A stretch of 64,000 nt of DNA from an uncultured Eubacteriales bacterium (GCA_900314795.1 OMWP01000008.1:1-64000), one strand, 5' to 3'. Shown: positions 25,018 through 35,168, numbered from the stretch's first letter. Program-made: numbers and translations. Notes: a model not told the origin generated them from the letters alone.

Positions 25018-25857
25018 ATGAAATTATCCCTGATAGTCAACAAAGACAAGGCGCTCGCCATGGAAGCGGCACAACATGTCGTCAAGGAGCTCGAACCCTT
25101 CGACGTTGAGTTTCTGTCCTGCGAGGATTGTCCCGTAGCGGGGACGACGGTGATGCCCTCGGCAGAGGAGATCATCCGCGCCTGTGATATCGCGGTGACG
25201 GTCGGCGGCGACGGCACCATTATCCACAACGCGAAATGCGCCGCATTATATGATAAACCTCTCTTGGGCATCAATCTCGGCAGGGTCGGCTTTGTCGCCA
25301 ACATCGAGCCCGACGAGATGGAAGAGCTCAAAAAGCTAGTGACCGGTGAGTACCGCATCCAGAAGCGGATGCTGCTTGAGATTACCGTGAATAAGGACGG
25401 CGAACAGCGCCGTATGACCGCGGTGAATGAAGCGGTCATCCATCGCGATACGCTCGCGAATATGGTCGATATTTCGGTCGAGCTCGACGGCGAGCGGATC
25501 ATCTCCTATCGTGCCGACGGTATGATGTTTTCCACTCCCACGGGCTCCACGGCATATTCCTTCTCTGCCGGCGGTCCCGTCATCGAGCCGGATATGAACT
25601 GTATCCTGCTTACGCCCATCTGTCCGCATGCACTCACGTCGCGGCAGGTGGTCTTTACCGAGAATGCTGTGCTCTCCGCGCGCGTCCTGCCCGAGTCTAC
25701 CCTCAAATGCTACATGACGGTGGACGGTCAGAATCACATCCCCATCTCCTCTGACGATATCATCACGGTGAGAAAAGCACCGAAAGCGTTACAGCTGATT
25801 ATTTTGAAAGAGAAGAATTTTTATACGCTTCTCAACGAAAAACTAAAGGAGTTCTAA
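25018..25857 (+). CDS. nadK: NAD kinase
   Basis: A 279-residue enzyme that makes NADP from NAD. The GGDGT motif (VTVGGDGTIIHNA, about residues 60-72) and the second NE motif (AVNEAVIHR) are present, followed by FSTPTGSTAYSFSAGGPVI. ATG 25018 with GGGGGAA upstream is preferred over the longer frame from 24949, whose extra residues do not fit the family. The stop codon shares one base with the argR start. Confidence 0.95.
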   Translation: MKLSLIVNKDKALAMEAAQHVVKELEPFDVEFLSCEDCPVAGTTVMPSAEEIIRACDIAVTVGGDGTIIHNAKCAALYDKPLLGINLGRVGFVANIEPDEMEELKKLVTGEYRIQKRMLLEITVNKDGEQRRMTAVNEAVIHRDTLANMVDISVELDGERIISYRADGMMFSTPTGSTAYSFSAGGPVIEPDMNCILLTPICPHALTSRQVVFTENAVLSARVLPESTLKCYMTVDGQNHIPISSDDIITVRKAPKALQLIILKEKNFYTLLNEKLKEF

Positions 25858-26312
25858 TGGAAATGAAAACGACAAGACACAACAAAATTCTGGAGCTGAT
25901 CAACAAGTATCCGATCACCACACAGGAGGAATTGATCGATTACCTGCGCAAGGAAGGCTATGATGTGACCCAGTCTACCGTATCGCGCGATATCAAGCAG
26001 CTTCGTCTGACCAAGACCCTTTTGCCCGACGGAAAGTACCGTTATCAGGCGTCGCCCAGCTCCGAAAAGGGCGCGAAGAATAATTTCAGAACCATCTTCT
26101 CGTCCTCTGTCATCTCGGTGGAAAACGCCGTGAACATCGTTGTGCTCAAGACCTTCAGCGGCATGGCGCAGGCGGCGTGTGCCGCGCTGGACATGATGTC
26201 CTTTGACATGATCCTCGGCACCTTAGCGGGTGAAGACACCATCCTCGTCGTTTGCAAGGACGCCGATCAAGCCGCCGCCTGCTGTGAGGAATTCAAAACA
26301 TTTCTTTCATAA
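25857..26312 (+). CDS. argR: Arginine repressor ArgR
   Basis: A 151-residue regulator with an N-terminal winged helix (residues 1-70, including TQSTVSRDIKQLRLTKT) and a C-terminal arginine-binding/hexamer domain (GTLAGEDTILVVCKD, about residues 122-136). AAGGAG at 25846-25851 can serve ATG 25857 or ATG 25863. In clostridia argR sits before recN, as here, so it probably acts on arginine genes elsewhere. Confidence 0.95.
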   Translation: MEMKTTRHNKILELINKYPITTQEELIDYLRKEGYDVTQSTVSRDIKQLRLTKTLLPDGKYRYQASPSSEKGAKNNFRTIFSSSVISVENAVNIVVLKTFSGMAQAACAALDMMSFDMILGTLAGEDTILVVCKDADQAAACCEEFKTFLS

Positions 26313-26378
26313 ACCAGTCAATTCATCCACAGCGGTGTGATCACATACCGCTCGGATATCACATAGAAGGAACAACAT

Positions 26379-28046
26379 ATGCTGACTAACCTTTATATCG
26401 AGAATATAGCGGTTATTGAAAAAAGTAATATCGATTTTACAAACGGTCTGAATGTGCTGACCGGTGAGACCGGCGCGGGTAAAAGTATCGTGATCGACGC
26501 GATCAACGCCGTGCTCGGCAAGCGTTCGTCCCGCGGGATGATCCGCACGGGCGCCGACGCCGCCTACGTCAGCGCGACCTTTGAGGAGCTCTCCGAGCTG
26601 GTACATAAAAAGCTCAGTGCGATGGGCTATTCCGCTGAGGACGGTTCGCTGATCCTCTCGCGCGAGCTGTCCGCGTCGGGCAAGAACACCTGCCGCATCA
26701 ACTCCCGACCCGCGACGGTTGCCGCGCTGAAGGAGCTGGGCGAGTACCTGATCAACATTCACGGTCAGAACGACAACCTCGAGCTGATGAACCCCGCCTT
26801 GCATATCGTCTACATCGACGCGCTCGCGGATATCGGCGAGCGGCTTGCCGCTTATCGCGGGCTCTATCGTGAACTGAGGGCAGTGGAGGAGGAGCTCAGC
26901 TCCGCCGATACCGATGAGAGCGAGCGCCTCAGGCGCATGGACTTGCTGTCCTTCCAGATCACGGAGCTCGAGGACGCGGATATTACCGTGGGCGAATATG
27001 ACGCACTCAGTGAGGAGCGCAACGCCTTGCAAAATCGTGAGAAGATCGCCAAGGAGCTGATGCGCGCGCGCATCGCGCTGGACGGTGATGATGAGGTGGA
27101 CGGCGTGCTCCGCATGACGGATGACGCGGCGACAAGCGTGATGAACGCTTCACGGTATCTCAGCACCTTAGAGGGCGCCGCCGATCGGCTGTCCTCCGCG
27201 CTGTACGAGCTGCAGGAGATCTCCCGTGAGCTTGAGGGCGCGATGGACGATATCGACGCCGATCCGCACCGATTGGAGGAGATCGAGGAACGACTTGACC
27301 TTTTGTACCGCCTGCGCCACAAGTACGGCGACAGCGAAGAAGAATTGCTTGCTTATCTCGATCATGCGAAAAAAGAATTAAACGCCCTGAGCGATTACGC
27401 GTTCAACCGTGAACAGCTCGAAAAGCGCAGGGATGAACTATATAACAGCGCATATAATTCCGCAAAAGAATTATCTGACATCCGCAAAAAGGTCTGCGCA
27501 ACCTTCCGCGAGAGTGTGGAGCGTGAGATGGCGTTCCTGCTGATGCCCGACGTTCGTCTGGAGATCCGGCAGGAAGAGGTTGAGATGAACACCCGCGGCA
27601 TTGACAAGATCGAATTTTTGATCTCTGTCAACCCCGGCGAGGAACCCAAGCCCGTCAGCAAGATTGCCTCGGGCGGTGAGCTGTCGCGTATGATGCTCGC
27701 GATCAAGACCGTACTCTCCCGCGCGGACTTTGTGCAGACGCTGATCTTTGACGAGATCGACACCGGTATCTCCGGCTCAGCCGCCGATCGGGTGGGCAAG
27801 AAGCTCCATCAGCTTTCTGCCGACAGCCAGGTGCTGTGCGTGACCCATCAGGCGCAGATCGCCGCCTTTGCCGATAACCACCTGTTTATCAGCAAGAGCG
27901 TGCATGATGAGCGCACCTTTACGCAGGTCGATTCTCTGGACGAGGACGGCAGAATCAGAGAACTCGCGCGGATCGTCGGCGGCGAACAGATCACCGACAG
28001 CGCGCTCAACCATGCAAAACAACTGTTGAATACAGCGAGAGAATGA
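26379..28046 (+). CDS. recN: DNA repair protein RecN
   Basis: A 555-residue SMC-like ATPase acting early in double-strand break repair. The Walker A TGETGAGKSIVIDAIN is near residues 28-43, a long coiled-coil region runs from about 150 to 380, and the ABC signature with Walker B is visible as ASGGELSRMMLAIK and LIFDEIDTGISG. The start is ATG 26379 after GAAGGAA. It is 66 nt from argR, in the same operon. Confidence 0.96.
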   Translation: MLTNLYIENIAVIEKSNIDFTNGLNVLTGETGAGKSIVIDAINAVLGKRSSRGMIRTGADAAYVSATFEELSELVHKKLSAMGYSAEDGSLILSRELSASGKNTCRINSRPATVAALKELGEYLINIHGQNDNLELMNPALHIVYIDALADIGERLAAYRGLYRELRAVEEELSSADTDESERLRRMDLLSFQITELEDADITVGEYDALSEERNALQNREKIAKELMRARIALDGDDEVDGVLRMTDDAATSVMNASRYLSTLEGAADRLSSALYELQEISRELEGAMDDIDADPHRLEEIEERLDLLYRLRHKYGDSEEELLAYLDHAKKELNALSDYAFNREQLEKRRDELYNSAYNSAKELSDIRKKVCATFRESVEREMAFLLMPDVRLEIRQEEVEMNTRGIDKIEFLISVNPGEEPKPVSKIASGGELSRMMLAIKTVLSRADFVQTLIFDEIDTGISGSAADRVGKKLHQLSADSQVLCVTHQAQIAAFADNHLFISKSVHDERTFTQVDSLDEDGRIRELARIVGGEQITDSALNHAKQLLNTARE

Positions 28047-28075
28047 TCTCTCTTTAAAAACACAAGGAGTAACAG

Positions 28076-30124
28076 ATGAAAAAATGGGTGACCCGAAAAC
28101 TGAATAAAGACAACGCGGTCGCCATCTCTCAGCGCTATGACCTGCCCATGCTGATCGCCATGCTGCTCGATATCCGCGGCATCACAGAGGAGGATGAGAT
28201 CATCGACTTTTTGTCGAATGAGACACTTACCGCCTCACCGTTTGAGATCAAGGATATGGACAAGGCGGTCGAGCGGATACAACAGGCGATCGAAGACGGA
28301 GAGCGTATCTGTGTTTACGGCGATTTCGACGCCGACGGCGTTACCTCGACTGCGCTGCTGTACTCCTATCTTTCCGATATCGGTGCGGACGCGATGTATT
28401 ACATTCCGTCGCGTGCGGCCGAGGGCTACGGTATGCACCGTGAGTCGATCGACCGACTGTATGAGCGCGGCGTCAAGCTGATCATCACGGTCGATAACGG
28501 CGTTGCCGCCGTAGACGAGGTGGCATACGCCAAAACGCTCGGGATCGATACCGTCATCACCGACCATCACGCGATCCCCGAGACCATGCCCGACGCGGTC
28601 GCGGTGGTCGATCTGCATCGTCCCGATTGCAATAGTTCTTTTAAAGAATTATCAGGCGTCGGCGTCGCCTTCAAGCTGGTACAGGCGATCGAGGGCGAGT
28701 ATGCCGATGTAGAGGGGCTGTTGGAGAATTACAGTGATCTTGCCGCGATCGGTACTGTGGGCGATATCGTCACCCTGCACGGAGAGAACCGTGTATTGGT
28801 CAAAAACGGACTGCGCCATATCAATAACGGCGACCGTTTGGGCGTTGCCGCTCTGGTGGAAGAAGCCGGATTGAGCGGAAAGCATCTCTCCGCGGGCAAC
28901 CTGAGCTTTACTTTGGTGCCGCGCATCAACGCGGGCGGACGGCTGGGACTGTCCAAAAAATCCGTCACGATGCTCTTGACGGATGACGAGGAATACGCCG
29001 CGGATATTGCCGCGGAGCTGAGCTCCGACAACACGGAGCGCCAGCAGATCGAGCGCGACATCCTCGGCGAGATCGACGAGATGATCCGACAGGATCCCTC
29101 TCTTGTGAATAATCCCGTCATTGTCGTGTGCGGCGAGGGTTGGCACAAGGGCGTGATCGGCATCGTTGCCTCGCGTATCAAAGAGGTGTACGCAAAGCCT
29201 GCCGTGGTGATCTCGATGGAGGGCGATGTATGCCGTGCTTCCGGCAGATCGGTGAGCGGCTTCTCGCTGATCGACGCGGTATTCTCCTGCGCCGACATCC
29301 TTACCCAATGCGGCGGCCATCCGATGGCGGTCGGCTTTGGAATCAAACGCCATCAAATCGAAACCTTCATTCAGCGGATCAACCGCTATACCCTGACCCA
29401 TCCCGTTCCCCAGCCGGTGCTGGAGCTGGACTGCAAGCTCAACCCCGCACAGCTGAGCGTGGAGCTGGCACGCGGACTGAGTCTGCTCGAACCCTTCGGT
29501 GCGGGCAATCCCACGCCGCTGTTCGGGCTGTATAATATGACCCTGCGCGATATTCGCGAGATCGGCGGCGGCAAGCATCTGCGCCTGACCCTGTCACGCG
29601 GGGAGAGTACGGTATATGCTCTGCGGTTTTCCACGACATTAGCCGAATTTGCGTATAATGTCGGCGATGTGGTGGATCTGGCGGTTACGCTGGATATTAA
29701 TACCTATAATAACAATGAGAGTCTGTCGATCTTCATCCGCGATATGCGATTTGCGAATAGGGAAGAGGAGGAGATGCTCCGCTCCAAAGAATCCTTTGAG
29801 CGTTTCTGCCGCGGAGAGATCATCTCGGCGGAAGAAGCCGGATCGCTCCTGCCCGACCGTTCTGAGTTTGCGGTCGTCTATCGATTCCTCAGAGCAAACG
29901 GCGGTTATCACTATTCGTTCGACAGCCTGCTGTATCGGATCAACTCCGACATCAGCTACGGAAAGCTGCGGGTCATCCTGGAGTGCATGAACGAGCTGCG
30001 GCTGATTGAGATCGACGAGGGCATGTATGACTTTGAGATCAAGATGTGTGAGGTCGGCGCAAAGGTCGATCTGGACACATCCGTTATCATCACAAAACTC
30101 AGGGAGGTGAGCTTGGATGAGTGA
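28076..30124 (+). CDS. recJ: Single-stranded-DNA-specific exonuclease RecJ
   Basis: A 682-residue 5'-3' exonuclease. The DHH domain shows YGDFDADGVTSTALL (about residues 81-95) and TDHHAIPE (about 161-168); DHHA1 shows GWHKGVIGIVASRI (about 358-371); an OB-like domain follows (LELDCKL onward). About 130 C-terminal residues beyond the minimal RecJ form a winged-helix-like extension. AAGGAG precedes ATG 28076. Its end overlaps rel by 8 nt. The adenine phosphoribosyltransferase gene that often sits between recJ and rel in clostridia is absent. Confidence 0.95.
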   Translation: MKKWVTRKLNKDNAVAISQRYDLPMLIAMLLDIRGITEEDEIIDFLSNETLTASPFEIKDMDKAVERIQQAIEDGERICVYGDFDADGVTSTALLYSYLSDIGADAMYYIPSRAAEGYGMHRESIDRLYERGVKLIITVDNGVAAVDEVAYAKTLGIDTVITDHHAIPETMPDAVAVVDLHRPDCNSSFKELSGVGVAFKLVQAIEGEYADVEGLLENYSDLAAIGTVGDIVTLHGENRVLVKNGLRHINNGDRLGVAALVEEAGLSGKHLSAGNLSFTLVPRINAGGRLGLSKKSVTMLLTDDEEYAADIAAELSSDNTERQQIERDILGEIDEMIRQDPSLVNNPVIVVCGEGWHKGVIGIVASRIKEVYAKPAVVISMEGDVCRASGRSVSGFSLIDAVFSCADILTQCGGHPMAVGFGIKRHQIETFIQRINRYTLTHPVPQPVLELDCKLNPAQLSVELARGLSLLEPFGAGNPTPLFGLYNMTLRDIREIGGGKHLRLTLSRGESTVYALRFSTTLAEFAYNVGDVVDLAVTLDINTYNNNESLSIFIRDMRFANREEEEMLRSKESFERFCRGEIISAEEAGSLLPDRSEFAVVYRFLRANGGYHYSFDSLLYRINSDISYGKLRVILECMNELRLIEIDEGMYDFEIKMCEVGAKVDLDTSVIITKLREVSLDE

Positions 30125-32309
30125 AGTGATCCATTATCAGGATTTTGATGAATTGCTGTCACTGCTTGACAAAAGCAACGTCAGGTATAATAAAAGAAAA
30201 ATCAAGAAGGCGTACGAGTTCGCAAATCTCGCTCACGGTGATCAGCGCCGTGTCTCGGGCGTGCCGTTTATTTTGCACCCCACCTCGGTCGCCTGTATCC
30301 TTGCCGAGATGGGCATGGATACGGATTCGATCGTAGCGGCGCTGCTGCACGATACCGTTGAGGATACCGACGTCACCCTCACACAGGTCGGCGATGCGTT
30401 CGGCGAGGAGGTCATGAATCTTGTCGACGGTCTGACCAAGATCAGTAAGATCAAGTTCACCGACCGTGAGGAGCGTCAGGCGGAGAACGTCCGCAAGATG
30501 CTGATCGCGATGAGCAACGATATCCGCGTGATCATCGTCAAGCTCGCTGACCGCCTGCACAATATGCGCACCATCGAGTGCGTCAAGGATCAGAAGCGCC
30601 GCGATAAGGCGCTCGAGTGCATGGAGGTCTATGCGCCGATCGCGCACCGTTTGGGTATGAAGGCGATCAAGGATGAGCTCGAGGATCTCTCCATGCGCTA
30701 TCTTGACCCCGTTGCTTATCACGAGATCGAAACGCGTCTGCAATTGACTGAGAATGAGCGCAACGCGTTTATCGAAGAGATCAAACGACAAATACTGGAA
30801 AAAATCGGCTTCTCTATCCCTCATGTCACCATTGAGGGACGCGTCAAGTCGGTGGTGTCCATTTATCGCAAGACCTATATGCAGGGGCGTGACGTCGACC
30901 AGATCTTCGACGTCTTTGCGGTACGCGTGATCGTCAACACGATCGGCGACTGCTACAATGTCCTCGGATTGGTGCATGATATCTTCACCCCGCTGCCCAA
31001 CCGCTTCAAGGATTATATCTCTACGCCCAAGGCGAATATGTACCAGAGCCTTCACACCACGGTGTTTGGCAGTAACGGTATCCCCTTTGAGGTGCAGATC
31101 CGCACCTATGAGATGCACCATACCGCGGAATACGGTATCGCGGCGCACTGGAAATACAAGCTCAAGCTGCGCGGCAGTAAGCAGGATAATCTGGCGGAGA
31201 ACCTCGCGTGGATCCGCAAGATGATCGAGGTGCAGAACGACGCCGAGGATGCTGAGGATATCGTCAAATCTATCAAATACGACCTCTCCACCAACGAGGT
31301 CTATGTCTTTACGCCTAAGGGCGATATCATCAATCTGCCTGCCGGCGCTACGGTCATCGATATGGCGTACGCGATCCACTCGGGTGTGGGCAATCGCATG
31401 GTCGGCGCCAAGGTCAACGGACGCATCGTTCCGATCGACTACAAGGTCAAGAGCGGCGACATCGTCGAGATCCTGACCCAAAAAGAGGGAACGGGTCCCA
31501 AGCGTGATTGGCTCAAGATCGTCAAGACCAATTCCGCACGCACCAAAATCCGTCAGTGGTTCAAGAAGGAGCGCCGTGAGGAGAATATCGCCGAGGGTAA
31601 GGCGATGTTTGAGCACGAGTGTAAGAAGGCGGGCATGCAGTTCGCCGATGAAGATCTCGAGGAGTGCATGCAGCCGATCATCCAGCGGCATCACTGTAAT
31701 TCGATCGACGACTTCTACGCGTCCATCGGTTACGGCGGTATCCAGCTCTGGAAGATCATGCCGCGCGTCAAGGAGATCTACACCAAGAAATATAAGAAAT
31801 CCGATGAGCCGCCTCAGCCGATCACAGAAGAGCGCAGCTCCAAGCGCAAGAAGCACGTCGGCTCCGGCGTGACCGTCGAGGGCTTGGACGATTGCCTGAT
31901 CAAGTTCTCGCGCTGCTGCAATCCCTTGCCGGGCGACGACATCATCGGTTATATCACCCGCGGCTTCGGCGTGAGTATCCATAAGCGCAATTGCACCAAT
32001 GTGCCTGAGGATACCTCGATTTGCGAAGAGCCGGAGCGCTGGGTCAACGCCCACTGGGATGACGAGATCCACGAGAGCTTCCAGAGCACCTTGGAGATCG
32101 TCTGCAACGATCGCACCGGCTTCCTTGCCGATGTCACCCGCGAGCTGTCCAATATGCGGATCTTCATCCATATGCTCAACTCGCGTGAGCTCAAGGATAA
32201 TCAGGCGATGGTGACCGTCACGATCGAGATCAACAACATGGATCACCTGCGTTCGGTCATGGCGCACCTAGCGCAGATCAACGGCATCGTATCCATCACG
32301 AGAATATAA
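30117..32309 (+). CDS. relA: Bifunctional (p)ppGpp synthetase/hydrolase (RSH)
   Basis: A 730-residue long RSH protein. The HD hydrolase domain shows SGVPFILHPTSVA and ALLHDTVEDTD (about residues 45-85), so hydrolase activity is expected. The synthetase domain has YQSLHTTVFGSNGIPFEVQI (about 306-325). Then come the TGS domain (TNEVYVFTPKGDIINLPAGA), a helical/zinc-finger region (FSRCCNPLPGDDIIGYIT) and a C-terminal ACT domain. It is co-transcribed with recJ (8-nt overlap). A long antisense ORF across it is a shadow. Confidence 0.96.
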   Translation: MSEVIHYQDFDELLSLLDKSNVRYNKRKIKKAYEFANLAHGDQRRVSGVPFILHPTSVACILAEMGMDTDSIVAALLHDTVEDTDVTLTQVGDAFGEEVMNLVDGLTKISKIKFTDREERQAENVRKMLIAMSNDIRVIIVKLADRLHNMRTIECVKDQKRRDKALECMEVYAPIAHRLGMKAIKDELEDLSMRYLDPVAYHEIETRLQLTENERNAFIEEIKRQILEKIGFSIPHVTIEGRVKSVVSIYRKTYMQGRDVDQIFDVFAVRVIVNTIGDCYNVLGLVHDIFTPLPNRFKDYISTPKANMYQSLHTTVFGSNGIPFEVQIRTYEMHHTAEYGIAAHWKYKLKLRGSKQDNLAENLAWIRKMIEVQNDAEDAEDIVKSIKYDLSTNEVYVFTPKGDIINLPAGATVIDMAYAIHSGVGNRMVGAKVNGRIVPIDYKVKSGDIVEILTQKEGTGPKRDWLKIVKTNSARTKIRQWFKKERREENIAEGKAMFEHECKKAGMQFADEDLEECMQPIIQRHHCNSIDDFYASIGYGGIQLWKIMPRVKEIYTKKYKKSDEPPQPITEERSSKRKKHVGSGVTVEGLDDCLIKFSRCCNPLPGDDIIGYITRGFGVSIHKRNCTNVPEDTSICEEPERWVNAHWDDEIHESFQSTLEIVCNDRTGFLADVTRELSNMRIFIHMLNSRELKDNQAMVTVTIEINNMDHLRSVMAHLAQINGIVSITRI

Positions 32310-32311
32310 AC

Positions 32312-32476
32312 AGGCTCCCTTTGGTAAAGGGAGCTCCCTCCGTAGGAGGGTGAGGGATTGCACAAAAGGAGCGAAGCGACCAACCGAATTTAATTGGATA
32401 TTCGCTGCCGCTCAGCAATGAAACAACCCCTCCGAGTGCGTTGTACGCGCTCACATCCCTTTTCAAAGGGAGGCTG
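32312..32476 (-). repeat. Family D element between rel and dtd
   Basis: The element is bounded by gctccctttggtaaagggag (32312-32331) and atcccttttcaaagggagg (about 32455-32473). On the minus strand it reads gcaatccctc, variable hairpin ccctcc-tac-ggaggg, then ctccctttaccaaaggg, the same order as in the rsmA insertion. It sits upstream of dtd, whose ribosome site follows. Confidence 0.75.
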
Positions 32477-32494
32477 CAGAAAGGACTGATACAC

Positions 32495-32950
32495 ATGAAA
32501 GCAGTGATCCAGCGCGTCACGCGCGCGAGCGTGACCGTTGAGGGGGAGAAGATCTCCGCCATCGATAACGGCTTATTGATTTTACTCGGCGTTGCCGATG
32601 GCGATACCGAGCGTGACGCAGAGGTGCTCGCCGACAAGATCGCTAACCTGCGCATTTTCGGCGACAGTGATGATAAAATGAATCTCAGCCTGCTGACCAC
32701 AAACGGTGCGGCACTGGTGGTATCGCAGTTCACCCTATGCGCGAACTGCTCCCACGGCAGGCGGCCTGATTTCTTCGGTGCGGCAAAGCCCGATTTGGCA
32801 AAGGAATTATATGAATATTTCTGTAAAAGAATAAAAGAGGCGGGCGTTTCCGACGTGCAAAAGGGCGTTTTCGGCGCAGATATGAAGGTCGAATTGCTCA
32901 ACGACGGACCCGTCACCATTATGATCGACAGCGGGGAGTTGAAGAAATGA
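32495..32950 (+). CDS. dtd: D-aminoacyl-tRNA deacylase
   Basis: A 151-residue enzyme that removes D-amino acids and glycine from mischarged tRNA. N-terminal [17 protein letters not shown], the SQFTLCA motif (about residues 80-86) and the C-terminal cis-Gly-Pro motif [10 protein letters not shown] are present. AAAGGA precedes ATG 32495; the frame extends to 32441 only through repeat sequence. The ATGA overlap couples it to the MBL gene. Confidence 0.95.
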   Translation: MKAVIQRVTRASVTVEGEKISAIDNGLLILLGVADGDTERDAEVLADKIANLRIFGDSDDKMNLSLLTTNGAALVVSQFTLCANCSHGRRPDFFGAAKPDLAKELYEYFCKRIKEAGVSDVQKGVFGADMKVELLNDGPVTIMIDSGELKK

Positions 32951-33567
32951 TGAATATCACTTGTTTTGTGATCGGCATGATCGGTACAAATGTATATTTG
33001 ATCCAAGATGAAGCGACCGGAAAGCTGGCGGTGATCGATCCCGCCGACCATTCCGACGAGCTGCTCGAACAAATCGAGGAGCACGGCGGTGATGTAGCCT
33101 ACATCCTGCTGACCCACGGTCATTATGACCACATCATGGGTGTGGCGGAGCTGTGCGAAAAGTATCACCCCACCGTTTGCGCGTCGCGCATCGAGCTGCC
33201 CGTCATCGAGGAGCCGAGCTATAATCTCTCAAAGCCCCACGGTATCACGGTGGCGCCCTTTCAGGTCGACAGAGCGCTGGAGGACGGCGATACCATCCTG
33301 CTGGGCGAGACGGAGCTGCGTTTCATGCTGACCCCGGGTCACACGATGGGCAGCGGCTGTTACCTGACGGACGAGTGCATCTTTTCGGGCGATACGCTGT
33401 TTTGCACCAGCGTCGGACGTACCGACTTCCCGACCTCGTCGATGCAGGATATGATGCAGTCTGTTGAGCGATTAAAGAACCTTGAGGGCGATTATCGCGT
33501 CTATCCCGGACACGATATGTTCACATCCCTCGAGAGAGAAAGAAAACATAATCCCTTTATGAGATGA
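32947..33567 (+). CDS. MBL-fold metallohydrolase (glyoxalase II-like)
   Basis: A 206-residue metallo-beta-lactamase-fold protein. The metal motif THGHYDH is at residues 57-63 and later ligands are visible in [15 protein letters not shown] and YPGHD. This type is always found next to dtd/hemZ in clostridia. Thioester hydrolysis (hydroxyacylglutathione hydrolase-like) is the annotated family activity, but the real substrate is unknown. Confidence 0.9.
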   Translation: MMNITCFVIGMIGTNVYLIQDEATGKLAVIDPADHSDELLEQIEEHGGDVAYILLTHGHYDHIMGVAELCEKYHPTVCASRIELPVIEEPSYNLSKPHGITVAPFQVDRALEDGDTILLGETELRFMLTPGHTMGSGCYLTDECIFSGDTLFCTSVGRTDFPTSSMQDMMQSVERLKNLEGDYRVYPGHDMFTSLERERKHNPFMR

Positions 33568-33569
33568 AT

Positions 33570-33690
33570 CCAGAGAACAATTAACAAGATAATAGATAAC
33601 AATGAATGGTGGGCTTCGCCCACACCCGTTTTTTAAGATCTGATCGGGCTTTTCTCAACTGTTATCTGTTATCTATTCTCTGATATCTAA
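33570..33690. repeat. Inverted simple-repeat element between MBL and hemZ genes
   Basis: The left arm agataatagataac (33588-33601) and right arm gttatctgttatctatt (33660-33676) are inverted copies. Between them sits a hairpin gtgggc/gcccac (33609-33614, 33618-33623) followed by cccgtttttt, which may work as a terminator. Confidence 0.5.
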
Positions 33691-33696
33691 ATAACT

Positions 33697-35130
33697 ATGA
33701 ATCTATATATCGATAATCACAAATACCATTATGAAATGGAAAACCTATGCCGCGCCTTCCTCTTCACCGAGGAGGTCGCGGTGTTGCACGAATATGAGGC
33801 GTTATCCGCGCCCTATGTACTGACCTCGGTGCATGACGAGGTGCGCGTCGAGCTGTGTACCGACACTTTCCGTCAGGCGTTGTCAGCGCCTTTGAGCGAG
33901 GATGATGAGCTGACGATGGGACAGCTGCTCTATCGGCTGCTCAGTCAGGCATATGACCGCGAGCTGCCGTGGGGCATCCTCACCGGTGTTCGCCCGATCA
34001 AACTATTTTCTCGCTTGTGTGACAGCGAGGGAGAGGAATCAGCGGTACGCCGCTTTCGTGACACGCTCTATGTCAGCAATGAGAAGATCACGCTTGCCCG
34101 GCAGGTGCGACAGAACCAACAGGTCATTCTGTCGCGCTCCGACCGCCGCTCCTTCTCGCTGTATGTGAGCATCCCATTCTGCCCGACGCGGTGCAATTAC
34201 TGCTCCTTCGTCAGTCAGACGGTCGAAAAGGCAAAGAAGCTGATCGGCGAGTACCTGCCCCTCTTGCTGTGCGAGATCCGCTATACGGCGGAGCTTGCCA
34301 AAGAGCTGGGCTTACGGTGCAAATCCGTCTACATCGGCGGCGGCACCCCCACGACCCTGAGTGCCGAACAGCTCGATCTGTTGCTCAACGAGATCGAAAC
34401 GGATATCGATCTTTCCGATTGCGCCGAGTTCACCGTGGAAGCAGGCCGTCCCGATACCGTGACCAGAGAAAAGCTGCTTACGTTAAAGAAGCACCCGGTC
34501 ACGCGGATCTCGATCAACCCCCAGACCTTCAACGACAGCGTACTGGAGCGCATCGGGCGCAAGCACACGGCACAGCAGACGATCGACGCTTTTCGACTTG
34601 CGCGTGAGCTGGGCTTTGACAACATCAATATGGATCTGATCGCGGGGCTCACCTCCGATACGCCCGAAAGCTTTGCACACACGCTCGATATCGTGCAGAA
34701 TCTCGATCCCGAGAGCGTTACGGTGCATACCCTTGCCGTGAAGCGATCCGCCCGACTGAATTCGACGGACGCGGTCAAGGAGCAGGAGTATACGGCGCGG
34801 ATGCTCGATGAAGCGGCAGCGCGTCTGACCGAGGGCGGCTGGGAACCGTATTACCTCTACCGCCAGAGCAAGATGCTCTCGAATCTTGAGAACACCGGAT
34901 GGGCGAAGCCGGGGTATTTCAGCCCCTACAATGTCTATATCATGGAGGAGACGCATTCGATCCTCGCCTGCGGCGCGGGTGCGGTCAGTAAGCTTCGCGA
35001 CGTCGATTCCGACTACATCGAGCGCATATTTAACTTTAAATATCCGTATGAATATATCAGCCGTTTTGACGAGATGATACAGCGCAAAGCGCGTGTACGC
35101 TCATTTTATGGTGAATACAACAAATCGTAG
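33697..35130 (+). CDS. hemZ: HemZ-like radical SAM protein (coproporphyrinogen dehydrogenase family)
   Basis: A 477-residue HemN-family protein with an extra N-terminal domain (about 1-150), as in HemZ. The Fe-S motif CPTRCNYC lies near residues 161-168 and is followed by YIGGGTPTTLSAEQLDLLL, a HemN-family signature. HemZ is annotated as oxygen-independent coproporphyrinogen III oxidase, but such activity is not proven for many clostridial homologues. No clear ribosome site precedes ATG 33697. Its position after dtd and the MBL gene is the usual one. Confidence 0.9.
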   Translation: MNLYIDNHKYHYEMENLCRAFLFTEEVAVLHEYEALSAPYVLTSVHDEVRVELCTDTFRQALSAPLSEDDELTMGQLLYRLLSQAYDRELPWGILTGVRPIKLFSRLCDSEGEESAVRRFRDTLYVSNEKITLARQVRQNQQVILSRSDRRSFSLYVSIPFCPTRCNYCSFVSQTVEKAKKLIGEYLPLLLCEIRYTAELAKELGLRCKSVYIGGGTPTTLSAEQLDLLLNEIETDIDLSDCAEFTVEAGRPDTVTREKLLTLKKHPVTRISINPQTFNDSVLERIGRKHTAQQTIDAFRLARELGFDNINMDLIAGLTSDTPESFAHTLDIVQNLDPESVTVHTLAVKRSARLNSTDAVKEQEYTARMLDEAAARLTEGGWEPYYLYRQSKMLSNLENTGWAKPGYFSPYNVYIMEETHSILACGAGAVSKLRDVDSDYIERIFNFKYPYEYISRFDEMIQRKARVRSFYGEYNKS

Positions 35131-35139
35131 GTAAAACGG

Positions 35140-35168
35140 TTGAATTCTCATATCCACTGTGATAAAAT
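35140..35168 (+). promoter_or_regulatory. Sigma-A-like promoter of the spoVB-like gene
   Basis: TTGAAT at 35140-35145, a 17-nt spacer, and TAAAAT at 35163-35168. The leader contains a short Family D-like stretch, cacctcccgataagggaagg. Confidence 0.6.

Noticed and set aside
30159-32267. A 702-codon open frame on the minus strand across rel
   Set aside because: It is the shadow of a real gene with clear RSH domains; its translation is rich in Asp, His, Arg and Val with no family signature, no ribosome site and no own promoter. Other long antisense frames (for example 28652-29578, 35314-36294, 52544-53641, 11943-12923) are rejected for the same reason.
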